Translations under genes and position numbers: made by a program | Assembly (NCBI RefSeq): GCF_010093595.1 | Contig: NW_022985437.1 | Span: forward strand, 3,188,123-3,252,122 | Length of the DNA stretch: 64,000 nucleotides | Direction of reading: 5' to 3' | Source: Mytilinidion resinicola | Taxonomy: Eukaryota > Ascomycota > Dothideomycetes > Mytilinidiales > Mytilinidiaceae | Shown here: piece by piece, positions 40,740 to 52,095 of the stretch | How positions within the stretch are numbered: the first letter of the stretch is position 1 | How the letters are laid out: every line of letters begins with the position of its first letter | The notes under the pieces: model-generated | Seen by the model: the letters and a program-made list of their open reading frames with translations, nothing else | Databases searched by the model: none | What the model was told of the DNA's origin: nothing

Positions 40740-41515
40740 TATGCCGACGCGCCAAATCATGCACCCATCGCCAGTCTTGGCTTGTGTAGCTGGGTCTACA
40801 TATTACGCATCTTGCAGTAGGAAAGGGGTAGATAAACTGGATGGAGTACTTATTTGAGTTAAAATTCCTGATATGACATGATTGCAAAATATGCATCCGC
40901 TTGAAGCGGTTCTTGCAGCGATGCTGCGACATCCTCTTGAACTCACGGTATTTGCGACTTCAGCGGGAACTCTCATCCTTCCATTCGAGGGCCATCATGG
41001 TAATGGTAGCAACACGGACATGGATAGCTTCTTTCTATTCATCAGCCTTATACACGTAGGCAAAGGCTTTCGGGTCGGTAATCCAAACCAGCATATGGTT
41101 CCCGATGCTGGTATGTCTAGAGATTCCCTCATCTTGAACTCTCCAAGCCGGTGCAAAATCCCCGTAAGACGAATGCCATTCTCTAAAAAATCCATCTACA
41201 CCAGTGGCATACTTTCCTACCTAGAGGTTAGAATGTATGCAGCATTGATGAGATCGACCGCTGAACTCACAAGATCCGGAATTGAGGGAGTGTGTTCGAG
41301 TCAGAGCTCTTCTCCCGCGAGATGAGTGCAATGACGGTGGACTCTGAGCACTTGCAGCATCTAACCCATTCTCCCTTACCCTTCTTCTACACCAAAGGTA
41401 GCCGCATTCCTCATCTTGGTGATAAAAACTGAGCATTGCAATCCCACCCCCCTATCCGCCCCCCTATCCACTCCCCTACCCCCTACCCCCTACCCCTTCA
41501 CCTCCCATAGCGTAT
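40740..41515. other. No recognisable gene
   Basis: A minus reading at 40990-41220 (GDFAPAWRVQDEGISRHTSI, GNHMLVWITDPKAFAYVYKA) looks like a real protein piece, broken by a stop, family unknown. 41440-41510 is a C-rich tract. Confidence 0.35.
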
Positions 41516-41517
41516 TA

Positions 41518-41701
41518 CGAAGCATAAAGACTCAACAAAACCCGCCGAGCCCTCAGCGCGGGGATGTGGAGGGGGTGTTTCCGACCTGCCCCTTCCCCAA
41601 GGGGTATTCATCCGCCGATGCCGTGCCCCCCGCCCCGCCATCTTGCGTCATGCTGCATCAGTAGTACCCTCAACGCCATTCTGTTGAGTCTTTGCCCTTC
41701 G
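41518..41701. mobile_element. MITE-like element 1, about 184 bp
   Basis: The left end CGAAGCATAAAGACTCAACA (41518-41537, then AAAC) is the inverted complement of the right end, which reads TTCTGTTGAGTCTTTGCCCT up to 41699. The interior contains TCTTGCGTCATGCTGCATCA, which reappears inverted in element 2. No coding capacity. The target duplication could not be defined. Confidence 0.6.
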
Positions 41702-41907
41702 CCGCTGGTTCGACGCACAAACCCGAGAAGAGAGTGGTAGATGGGAAGATGGGAGGAGAGGGGTGCGGTAGTGGTGTTCTGCGAAAAGTTTCGGGCTTCT
41801 ACGGCTTTGCAGCCAGCGGCGATAAGGCGCTTCAATTTGGCGAACCCCTATCTCATGCCTCAGCCGTGCATCCTATAAACCATTTGCGAGACCTCCACCG
41901 CGCGCGT

Positions 41908-42092
41908 CGAAGCATGAAGACTCAACAAAACGGTGTTGAGGGTACTACTGCTGCAGCATGACGCAAGATGGTATGGGGAGGGGGGCGAATTCCCCCAGAA
42001 GAGGGAGGTACCTCCGCGCACATGACGCCACCCACCCCCATTCAGGCCATCCCGCGCCCGGGGGGACGGTTTGTTGAGCCTTTATGCTACGA
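41908..42092. mobile_element. MITE-like element 2, about 185 bp
   Basis: The left end CGAAGCATGAAGACTCAACA (41908) pairs with the right end TTTGTTGAGCCTTTATGCTA (42070-42089). Next to the left end, GTTGAGGGTACTACTGCTGC and AGCATGACGCAAGATGG are the inverse of element 1's right interior, so the two elements are the same family in opposite orientation, of equal length, 206 bp apart. Confidence 0.6.
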
Positions 42093-42152
42093 CATCTAAC
42101 CCAGGAGGAGGCATTGATTGGTCCCGTCGGAGGTGTGGGCACCTCAACGGGA

Positions 42153-42177
42153 GGTTTTGTTGAGCCTTTGTGCTTCG
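42153..42177. repeat. Isolated third terminal repeat of the MITE family
   Basis: GGTTTTGTTGAGCCTTTGTG followed by CTTCG matches the right ends of elements 1 and 2. No matching left partner is seen between 42093 and 42153; it could pair with 41908 or 41518 as a composite end. Confidence 0.55.
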
Positions 42178-42179
42178 GG

Positions 42180-44184
42180 GCTCACTGCGCGCAGCTCCTC
42201 GTGTGTGTGGGAGTGAGAGAGGGAGTGGAGTTGCATCATGGAATGCATCTTTGACATAGAGGCATTCTTCTGCATCAATGCCTCCCTATGCTCGACGGTA
42301 GTGTGCAGCAGCTGCAGTTTTGCGACTCGCTGTGGGATTTTACAGAGGACTGCTCTGGTAAGGGGAAAATTCAGCGTTATGGAACCCTACGTGTTGATAG
42401 ATTGATGTATACTTTACCTCCAGTTTGGAATTCAAATATTTAGGTAATAGATCTGGTTCATTCCCTCCGCCGCGGGAAGCCAAAGTTATCACTAGTATCA
42501 TGGTCGCGTTCGCCGGAGTTGGAATGGGTATCGGCTGCGGAGGAGGCAGTTAGGATACACCTTCCGCCGAATGAGCCAGCTTTATCGATGATGAAGCACT
42601 CGCCGTTGCAGCGGACTGGATATCAGGTAGCGTCTCGTGTGAAGTAAAATATTTGGTGAATCCGATGCGTGAAATCTCTCGCGCATCGCAAACGGGGCCT
42701 TTGTAGCAATTACTAGTATCAGGAAAAAGGATATCAGCAAGACGGGAACGATTCCTGGGGTTTGATCTGAGCAGAGGTCCCAACTATATAGATGCGTGCA
42801 TCGCATCTACATATACAAACGGTGTTGTGACTCTGTAAAAATCTTCACATTGGATACAATTCTGAAGCTCCTCGTGTAATTCACGAGAAATAGGTCCACC
42901 ATTGATTGCAAACTGCTCGCAACTGACACAGGCGTCAGAGGATCCATGGCCATCCCCCTTTTCAATGAAAGCTCATATCTTTGCTTGCTATTCAAGCCCT
43001 TGGCCATTCTGGAGATTTTGGGTGGACTCAAAAAACGTATACAAGACGAGAAATTGAATGATGAAGGCCATGGAGATCTCAAAAGGCTCCTGATTCACGT
43101 GGAGCGATTCTCCTTGAATATGGCCTTCACCCTCTTCTCCGCGTCCATTCGAGTCATCTCGAGCCCTCATCTTGATATCCGCCATTTACCCCATCTTTCT
43201 TAACCCTCCCAGCCCCCTCGCCACAGAAATCCGCATTAGGAAGACCATCGTGCACGAAATGCTGCTGATTGGCTCGTGCGCATATCCCCCAGAATCCCAT
43301 CTCATCCTCTCGCAGAGATTCCCACCATTTCCCTGCCATGGCCTCCCCTACCATCCCTCCCATCATTTCGCGGTGACGCCCTCACCCCCCTCGTCACCGG
43401 CATCTCAATTTGGTAGAGCATTGAGCGAGAAATATTCGTGATTGGTCGTTGCGCAGCGTCGGCGCTGGGACGCGCTTGGCCCGATTGGGAAATTTTCAAC
43501 GTCGAGGCCTCGAGTCGCGGAGGGATGACCCCATCTAGCACCACCACAACGTCTAGGCGAGCTCTGATACTGCGTGAGGAGGGAGAATAGATGTCGATGA
43601 TACACGACCTGGTGCGTGATAAGCGAACATGCGATGCGTTATGGTGTATGACTGTATCGGGGGTGCATGCGGCGGAATGGCGGGGGAGCTCGAATCGGCG
43701 ACGAGGGCGCCTCCAGGCCTTGAGACTTATTGGCAGGGTCTTCGGTGACATGAGATAGTCCTAAGAAGTGTCTGTAGCAAGCTTGAAGCGACATTGTGAA
43801 TGGAAAATTTCGATTCAGGGGGAATGGCCTGTTGGGGATGTCTTGGCGCGGCAGCTCAGCGGGCTTGGAGGTTCGACCGCCGCCATTCGTCCCCCCCACA
43901 CGACCCGACAATGCCTGCCAACAGTGTTAGCAAAGTGTTCTGAGCCATAGCGCCCATTTACATTGACAAGACACTGATCTGGACCTACCACCTCACCCAA
44001 CCCACAGACCGGAACCCCTCCAACGACGCCGACGACGCCGACGGCGTCCTCCAGCTCAGGATGCGATGCAAGCGGATAACCGAGGGCTGAAGGCGAGGGA
44101 CGATGGAAGGACGGTGCTTGGCGATTGGCCTCTGACATCGATAGGCCGTTTTATCCTGCCGTCGACCATTCTGCCCCATCCGAG
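42180..44184. other. No recognisable gene over 2 kb
   Basis: Broken frames only. Minus frame 43302-43751 (149 codons) and plus frame 42946-43203 overlap others and lack motifs. 43880-43900 has a C-run. Confidence 0.35.
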
Positions 44185-44227
44185 CAAGGCGGCAAGGCGG
44201 CAAGGCGGTAAGGCGGCAAGGCGGCAA
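44185..44227 (+). repeat. 8-bp tandem repeat (AAGGCGGC)
   Basis: Five to six copies of AAGGCGGC with one variant (AAGGCGGT). Confidence 0.85.
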
Positions 44228-47200
44228 TCAGGCTTTGACCCGGCGTGAAGATAAGATCTTCGGGCCTGTCAAAATGCTTTGCTTCCTACCGCATCATCCA
44301 CCGGGACAGCACGGCCGAAGTTGCGGTAGCTCGGATTAGGCGAATCCGGCGTGCAAAATCCCCGTACTGCAACTGGTGTCAGCAAAGGTCTTTCGGTTTG
44401 AGGATGATACTATGCGGTTGTTGGCCATGGATACGAAAGGATTGAGATTGATCCCACCCTTCGAGAAAATAGGGCCAACCGGCGGACCGAAGAATGATGG
44501 GATGATCGCCATTGGGCTATCGTATCATGACCGAGCGAAAATTTGGGATCCATTTCATCATCAATAATGCACAATACCTGACTCATACAGAGGGTCGTCC
44601 AAGAAGAGTCTTCAGAGTGAGGCCATGGCGCCTGCCTAAAGATCCTAGGTCGGATTAGCTATGCTCAGCTTCCTATGTAAAGAGTTTTTCGTCTCGGGAA
44701 AGGACTTTGACGTATCTTTCCGTGTCGAGGGACTACCGGTCGAAGCATTCAACCAAATGAGAATGGGCGGACTTCTGCCCGGCATGATTCGGGCTAGGTG
44801 TAGCGATGCCCCCGTGACGAGGAGTATGTTTCTCCGTTCAACGAACTGGATACACGAATTGTGTGGTCGACAAAGCTGCGGTAGATATGAATGCTGTCCG
44901 TTTGAACCTCGTCTTGAATTTCTCTTTGGGTCTCTTACCTTGTTGTTCAAAGTCTTCCTTTTCATATCTTTTTCCCTACAAAAATCTTGCGAAAGACTGT
45001 CAAGACTCTAACCTGATACCGATAGCGCTAATCAGTCGATGTCGCATCCGTCAATACGAAATCATCGTTCCGTTTCTTACGGGCAGACCTAGGGGCGGTT
45101 GGTGACGTCAACGTACCCTCGGTATCATGCTTGGGTGTTGATGGCCCATCTCCGTGGCAAGGTGAACTGGTTAGATAAGTTAAGAAAGTACTGTAACTTC
45201 GGTCGGAAAGAGAAGATGAATAAACCGGGTATATTGGTCAAAAATAAACGCAGAAAATTCGATCAGCCCATCAATAGCTCGCTAGATACGCATCTTCCTT
45301 CTAAGTTGGCCTAGTGCGGCTGTATCTCGATGCCAAATCTTGAAGCCCGTGGCTTCCCAGAGGATGGAGCGTGGATCGAAAAGATCGTGCGGCGGGTCGA
45401 AGAAGACTCGCGCATCGAGGAAGAGTCGAATGAATGTAGCCATGACACAGGTCCACGGCTAATGCCGTTGGAATCAGCTGCCATTTGAAAGCCAATTCCG
45501 AGACGCCGCCTAGAGTCGTCAGCAGTATTCTCAGTGTAGTTTCATGAAAGTGGAGCATCATGCCAAGCGTTTTTCCTCCTTGATCGGTCCGTCCCGGGGC
45601 TTCAATGATGTTCCGTCTCGACTGAAGACTGAAATTGGAGAATACGACGATGGGCAGCAAGAGATACCAGCTAAGCTGGGACGTTCCATGACGCGAGATG
45701 CGCAGGGGTTGGGCCATCATGTTCTCCTATTCCAATCAAAGCTCTCATCTTTCTCGACGCATAGCCGTCGTCGTTATGTTGAGTTCTGCTGTTCTGTACC
45801 ACATACCTGGCCTGTTGTTATCTCAACTCGAAGCGACGATGCTCGTATACCATGCCGACGCCGAATGAGATGCTGGAGCTGGCTTTCGCGACTTTACTGT
45901 TGGCCGAGGCACTTGAATGTAGGGTGGAAAGAGGATCCTGAAGGTCGAAGATGATCAACTTTGTGATCTTTTCGCCACATGGGTGTCGTTGGAGGCTTGT
46001 CTGGTATCGTCCTACTCCCGTGCGGCTGGCTTGAGTCCTCTATGTTCGCTGGATGACCTCCTGTCATGCTCGCAAGGTGTATTCCGTTGCCCACTGCCTG
46101 ACAGAGTGTCGAAACTGAACTCCTTCAAGATCCCTTTCCGACCAAGGCCGGGGCCGTGAAACCTGGTGTCTGATCAAAGGCTGCTTTTCATTTTGTCTCA
46201 GGCGTGCGCGTGGAGGGTGGGGAGGATCGAAGGCCGTGCTACGAAATATGTCAGTCTATTGGTTCACCAGCGTTTGATGACCCTACCTGGGGACCGGGAC
46301 GAGTAGTGTAGAATCCTGACTGTTCCCAGCTCCCTGAAGGCATCGCCTTTCTAGGCAGTATCTTCGAAATCCAAGTATGAGGAAGAGTCCGGGGGCACAG
46401 CTCTTGGCCCCTTAGGAAGGCTGATGCCGGTCGGCGTTCCAGGCCGTCAGCTCTGCTCCACCCGCTCTTTGATAGTGTTCTTGCCCTCCACTTCGTATCA
46501 GAGTCATGCCGCAGTCCCACAGCTTCCTCGTCTCTTGCAATCTCGGTCTTCGCCCTCGGTGCGCTCGCCGACGCTGCGAAGGGCGGCAGAGGGGTCGTGT
46601 TGTCGGAGTGTCTCCACGGTCGAGGCTGACGCGTAGGAGCAATCGAACGGCGAAAACCGGTGTGTGGAGACAAGGGTGAGGATTTTTGGGAGAGCTTTGG
46701 AAGTTAGCTTTAGTTCTCTTACGAGTCTGGAGTAAGACTGAAGGTTCCCGGACAGCCCTCGGGTACGGCTTTCCCTTTATCCCTGGGAGGCGCCGAGGCG
46801 GCAAGAGCAGATTCTGCAGCTAGATTGTCAACGACAGCATGCGACGTCTCAAACCTTGGAAACAGCACAGTATGGAGGATCCGGATCGTCGTGGCCCGCC
46901 TTTGGAGTCGGTGACGGACTCGTTTTCTTTGGAGAATCTTCGTCAGCTCAGCGGAGGAAGCGCCGAGGCGCAGGTGGAATGTGGGGATACTAGGGAAATC
47001 TACCTGGACCAAGTAAGAGTGTATTAGCGAGGGTCGTATCTGCCTCGAGCTAAGGAGTTGTGGTTTATGAGAGGCGGTCTGGGCTTCCTCGCTGTCGCCG
47101 TGGGCTGCTTCGTTGAAGGTCGCCAGGTACCGAAGGTCTCAGCGATCATCATTGCGGTTCGTGATACCTCCACACTGCGCTGTATGCATGTATTGGCGTT

Positions 47201-48330
47201 GAGCCGGATCGCGAGTGGGTGGAAAGGAAACGACGCTGCGAAGGGCGGTCGGAGGGAGGCGGGCGGAAGTCGTAGAGGAGGCTTCTGGCCTGGCAAGGAC
47301 ACGAGAAGACGATGCTGGGATGCGCAAGAAAGGGCGATGAAGTCTTGAAGTGGCGATGGTGGTCGTGCTTGTGGGGGAGCTTGAGGATGGAGGAGGAGAG
47401 TTGATGAGGCGGAAGAGCGACGGGGGACGGCGAGAAGCATTGGGAAGGCGCGGGATAGCGACGCTGCGAGGGTTGAAAGAGATCACCGTGTATCAAATGA
47501 TGGTACGTGAAGAGGTATGCTTTGCGCAAGAGTTTTACTGTGGAGAGGGGAGAAGCTGAGGAGGCAGAGAAACGCGAAAGGCTGTTTTGGGCAGCAGGCA
47601 TAGGGAAAGGGTGAGACGACGACGCCACAACGCCGTGCTTCTTAGAGCAGACTGAAGCATATCTGACACATATATCTATGCCAGGAGTGGTATGTGTCCA
47701 CCTCTTAATGCCGTACCTTGTATTATGGCGCCTCGTGCCTGGGTTGCGGCGTACGAACGGCAGGCAGAGGGACCCGAAGTAATATCCACGCGCAGCGCTC
47801 ACTTCGCAGCGCTTCGCAGGTCTAGATCATGTCTTTAAGCTAAAGAATATGCCTCCCTAGCTTTACACCAAGACTTGTCGCCATGGTGTTGAACTGCGCG
47901 ACTCGCTGGGGCGATCTGGCGATGCGAGCGGTCGCGGTCGAATTGCTCGCGCCAACGACAACATCACGACGCCATTTTTCGCAACGGGGATACCACAGAG
48001 CGTGTAAAGATATATTAAGAATACAGAGAGATTCTGACCATTGCGACATTTGCGCCGACTCAGTGCGGTACGATCCTGGCCGCCATGGAAGTTCGCAGCA
48101 GCTCTTTGGGACCCGACCGTGGCCGCCCATGATCACGACGACACAACGTCCGCTCTCGCACCACCTCCAAACGTAGAATGAAGCAGATTGCAGCTTGCCT
48201 GGCTTCTTTGGCTGCAGGTACGATGCTGCCATAGCGATGCAGCGCCTTGCTCAGCAGGGCTTTACAATCGCGACACTACGATCTGTGTCGCAATCTTAGC
48301 GTCAAAGCAAACAAGGCGCATATCACAAAC
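44228..48330. other. No firmly recognisable gene over about 4 kb
   Basis: Protein-like blocks occur without context: plus 44370-44560 (VFRFEDDTMRLLAMDTKGL, FEKIGPTGGPKNDGMIAIGL), plus 44670-44870 (GKDFDVSFRVEGLPVEAFNQ), minus 45301-45720 and minus 47149-47802 (low-complexity Pro/Ser). The word GACGCTGCGAAGGGCGG appears at about 46573 and 47231, and a pyrimidine-rich minus strand at 47330-47480 resembles a fungal promoter. I cannot name any of these. Confidence 0.3.
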
Positions 48331-48366
48331 CTGTATCACTACAAACAGCGAAATGATTGAGGAACG

Positions 48367-48700
48367 ATTGCTTCTTCCTCGAGTACCCAGGCAAGCTGAG
48401 TAGATCAATGAAAAAGATGTTGAACAAAGATGTTCGCGTTGGCCCGAGGCAGTGTAATACGAGCGACACAGTGCCCCCTGACATAGGCAAGCCCAGCGGC
48501 CAGGGGACGGTTTCCAAAGACTGAGGTATAATAGCTGGACTTCCGTAGAAGCCTGCCAAGCAATTAAGCAAGGCAAACGGAGGCCCTAGGAACAACCGCG
48601 ACCGGCAAGGCGACGGCGACGGCGACACCTAGGACACGTCAGCATTGAAGAAGGAAGGAAGGAGGGAGGGGGCCGGGCCTTATATAGGTGGCAGAGGGCG
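48367..48700 (-). repeat. Dispersed repeat with TATA-box leader, copy 5
   Basis: Read on the minus strand: CTATATAAGGCCCGGCCCCC at about 48695, CCTTCCTTCCTTC, GTCTTTGGAAACCGTCCCCT at about 48520, GCCGCTGGGCTTGCCTATGT, TTTTTCATTGATCTACTCAG and CTTGCCTGGGTACTCGAGGA (48370-48416). It aligns with copy 3 over its whole length, so these two are the youngest pair. Confidence 0.65.
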
Positions 48701-48719
48701 AGATTGCGGACCGGATCAA

Positions 48720-50740
48720 CACGTCGGGCAACCGCTAGGCAACAGCGGCAAGCTGTTCTGTCTTCATGGTATTTTAGAGTTGCCGTAGCAGATCGGTGTG
48801 CTACGTCACTGAAGGGACGATGAAGTAGGTATGGGCAGCCGTAGAGCGGCAGTGCTCAACGGCGAGGAACCACCATATCCTGGCATGATGTCCCTTCAGC
48901 TCAGGAGCACGGCACAAAATGATGTAGGGAGTATCATCTTGAGAAGGCTGAAAACATCACGACCATTGTAGACGCCGTTTGGATGCGGAACTCGTCGTTG
49001 AGGTGCAAATGCATTAGTGTCTCCTTGAAGATTCATGCATCGAATGGCATTGCGAGGGGCAGCTGTTGAAATAAGAAACCGGGAAACCGTGGTTCACTGG
49101 CCAATCTTCCCTTGGCTGAGTGTTCAGGGGGCCGCGACAGCATACTTTAGCGACCTTGGTGTTTACATCTGCTTGGGGTAGGGGCTTGCTGGAACGCCGC
49201 CTTGATTCCGTTTCCTCCCTCATCTCCTCTCCTTTCTTTCCCATCCGTCATTCTCTTTCATCTTCCTCCGTCCCCAAACTCCCGCGGCCGGATTACTGCC
49301 CACGCTGCGAGTCCAGCCTTGACGAAGCTGGAACAGTCTTACCGCAATGTAAACGTAAGCTTTGCTGCGCCCTCGCACTCTCGTGGCGACATCGTCTCAT
49401 GCTACCCAGCCGGGCTACTCGCCGTGATTCGGCAACTTCCTCACCCACCGCAGGCCTGGGGATGTAGGTAAGTCTCTACCCCCTCTGACAAGACCAATTT
49501 GACTAATTAGCAAGACTGGCACGACGGCACCTCGCCTCCACCTACATCTTCAATTCACGAATCCTCTCTCCGCCCTGCCCAACATAATGCACCCGAACCC
49601 GCTGCTCACTCGCGTGCGGCTCGAACCTGACTAGGTAGACGGACGACTCGCTGGAAGAAGACGAGCAATCCCAGGGTATTCTTGCTCTGTGGTCTGGATG
49701 GCCTGTAGTAAGTTCATATCATAGCTCAAGGAGCTTGACTGGCAATAGATAGACTAACTAGAGACGCTCTAGTTTTTCTGTCCCCGATCCAGATTTTAAA
49801 GTCGAACGACTGATTTCCGTTCTCAGCATCGATCCCAAGGAGTTCAGCTTCCATATCGAGAACCAGGCTTCGAAGGTTATGTGCACGCTTGCATTCGACA
49901 ATCCCAGCTTCAGTCCTCAGATGCGAATGAGTGCCTGGGGTCTACTTACTCAGATGTTACAATGGTCTTATCACAAATGTCTTGACACCGCTCTGGCACT
50001 TGCCACTCTTCCTCAATCCGTGGAAGCGAAGCGAACTTGGGCGTCGAGGGAGACAGCGGACGTTCCTTGATGGATTTGTTGAACGGCGCACGAGAGCAAT
50101 GGCAAGCAGGACAGCTGCGACCATGCTGGGCGAGACAGTATCACGGTGGGTTTTGGGTCCAGGACCGGGTTTGTCTTCAGCGTTCGTTTTCTTGTAAGAG
50201 CATCTCAAAATCAAAACCCATTCCCCTTTCTAGGCCCCCGGGCCCCTGCAGTGTTTCGAGTTCGCAGAGAAGTTCGCCCCTCCCGGCTGCGGATCCAACC
50301 TTCGTCGATCCGAATTCTCTGTCACCAGTCAAGGAAACCTGCTTGTTTATCGCTCCTCCGTCGCAAAGTTCCCATTCTGCCGTCTTCTTTCGTTGTCCTT
50401 GCCACTCTTATTCGTGTCACCATACGCTACATCGAGCCGTTCCTTCTCATGTAGCGCTAGCGGAGAACGGGATCCGACCCTCACGCCTGTCATATCGCTT
50501 CTCGCATTCCTGGCCGATACATCGGCAAGCGACAAAGAGTTCTTCAGTGAGGAGGAGCCGACGCCGTCAGACCGACACTGAACACGAAAAAAACACTGCC
50601 AGGTTGTGGCCGTAAGCCTCCCCCCTTACACCTCACTATAATGATACGGACTGACACGTTGCCCTAAGACGTCCTTTTCCTCTTCTCTTTCGTCTGTTGG
50701 GTGAGCAACACGAGTATCGGGGGCATGCCAAACGGCCCGT
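48720..50740. other. Mostly unassigned; one protein-like block
   Basis: At 49775-50070 the plus strand reads FSVPDPDFKVERLISVLSID, FSFHIENQASKVMCTLAFDN and MSAWGLLTQML, preceded by intron-like signals, but the family is not recognised. 50140-50620 has overlapping Ser-rich frames. The rest is unreadable. Confidence 0.35.
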
Positions 50741-50744
50741 GTTG

Positions 50745-51056
50745 CTTACCCCATAGACTTGGGCGCGCGGATTCTTGGATTGTGCACCAGTCTTCTTGCA
50801 GGTGCCGCAGTTGCTTCATCAAAGAGCCTGTCCGGGATTGTCACCACTCGCAGTCGAGGTCGTTCGAGTCGCTTTCCGAGTAGGGTCATGCGTCGTAGCA
50901 GCCAAGGATGCCCTGGACGCTACCTCGGCCGAACCATGGTCGACCATTGTCACAAACATTTCCGAGCAATTTCCCGGAGTAGCCCTTGCCGAGTTCCACC
51001 AGACGACTGGCATTCCGCTGTCTAATCAGGCCTACGTCAGCACTGTGAGCGGCCAC
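50745..51056 (+). pseudogene. NR-PKS starter-unit acyltransferase (SAT) domain fragment
   Basis: The first frame reads LGARILGLCTSLLAGAAVAS, SKSLSGIVTT. After a single frameshift near 50850 it continues VEVVRVAFRVGSCVVAAKDA, EPWSTIVTNISEQFPGVALA and IPLSNQAYVSTVSGH, then a stop. This order matches the SAT domain that loads starter units onto fungal non-reducing polyketide synthases; the catalytic Cys of the GFCTG-type motif is kept (GLCTS). The stop falls where the family continues into VTVSGPP. A P450 relic starts about 40 bp further on the same strand. Confidence 0.8.
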
Positions 51057-51094
51057 TAACTCTGGACGAAAGCCTAATGAAAGGCTCTAAAGGA

Positions 51095-51435
51095 TAATTT
51101 ACTTATAGAAACCTTCTGGTACTCCGCGCTTGCATCAAGGAGACCTTCCGATTGAGATCGCCTGTCCCAACCGGTAAATAACTGTGCGCAATCATGGAGT
51201 GTATGCTAACCTCGGACAGGCGTTGCTCACGAGCTAAAGGCTGACGACTACTACCGCGGTGGCTTCGGGCTTCATTTCGAAGGGAAAGGGGGTTCTTGCC
51301 CTCGACTGGTAAGTCATGCCAATGGCCTCTCTATGTTCTCTCTGACACAGATCCAGGGCCGTGATGCTCAACGGAGTCAAGTACCCAGACCCCGAGAACT
51401 ACCACCCAGAGCGTTGTCTTGTGTGGGAATGTTTG
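51095..51435 (+). pseudogene. Cytochrome P450 fragment, K-helix to PERF region
   Basis: Exons read NLLVLRACIKETFRLRSPVP, then after an intron (51174-51219, GTAAAT..GCTAAC..ACAG) VAHELKADDYYRGGF, and after a second probable intron KYPDPENYHPERC. ETFR is the ExxR motif of the K-helix and PENYHPERC the PERF-type motif. The I-helix upstream and the heme Cys loop (FxxGxRxC) downstream are absent. This C-terminal part is placed 5' of the N-terminal part at 51430-51830, the reverse of the normal order. Confidence 0.8.
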
Positions 51436-51830
51436 GACGGAACTTCGTCATCATCTCGGATGAGTCCATCGCAAATTACTTCCTCGTTAAGCGCGCAGAG
51501 ATCTACTCAGACAGACCCGCCGTGCCATCTCTCATTGACTCGAAGAGCAGCCATGGGATGTTGTTATACCTGCCACTCATGGGTAGGAAATGTGCGTCGT
51601 CACCCAAGCCGAAGTCTCAAAGCCTATGCTGATATCAGCTGTAGAAGCTTGGGTTCGCCAGCGCAAGTGGGACCACTCGTAGCTGGCGCAATCTTCTGCG
51701 ATCAAATACAAGGGCATCATGGAGATTGAAGTCAAGCGCATGCTCTTCGTGTGTGCGGATGGCGGAGGAGCTCCCAATGAAAAGTCAAAGTTCTCAATCT
51801 TCATATCAGTACCGCTTTCCACTTCCACGT
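51430..51830 (+). pseudogene. Cytochrome P450 fragment, N-terminal part
   Basis: The frame reads FGRNFVIISDESIANYFLVK, RAEIYSDRPAVPSLIDSKSS and LYLPLMG, then an intron 51583-51644 (GTAGG...TGTAG) and WVRQRKWDHS, a stop, LAQSSAIKYKGIMEIEVKRM and LF. This is the A-to-C helix region of fungal class E P450s (for example the W-R-x-x-R-K heme-propionate contact and the x-YxGIMEIEVKR helix). Similarity ends at about 51760. One stop lies in the exon. Residue family resembles secondary-metabolism P450s. Confidence 0.78.
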
Positions 51831-52095
51831 CGTGAATTTGTCGTTGTGAAAGCCAGATCCAAATTGTGCATTGGGGGTTTTCTTACATCATCACGCTTGT
51901 GTCATAGCGTCCTTCTTAGGTATGCGAGTCCGGATGAGGGTGAAGTGAGTTCCGATCTAACCCATCTCGGCAAAGCCGACTTCCACCGCTTCATCAACGT
52001 CCACCTCTCCACTCTCTTCCTCCCTTCAGCCTACCACATTCGAACACCTCAACACCAAGTCACAGTCACCAACAAAATCACGCAACTCCGTCGAA

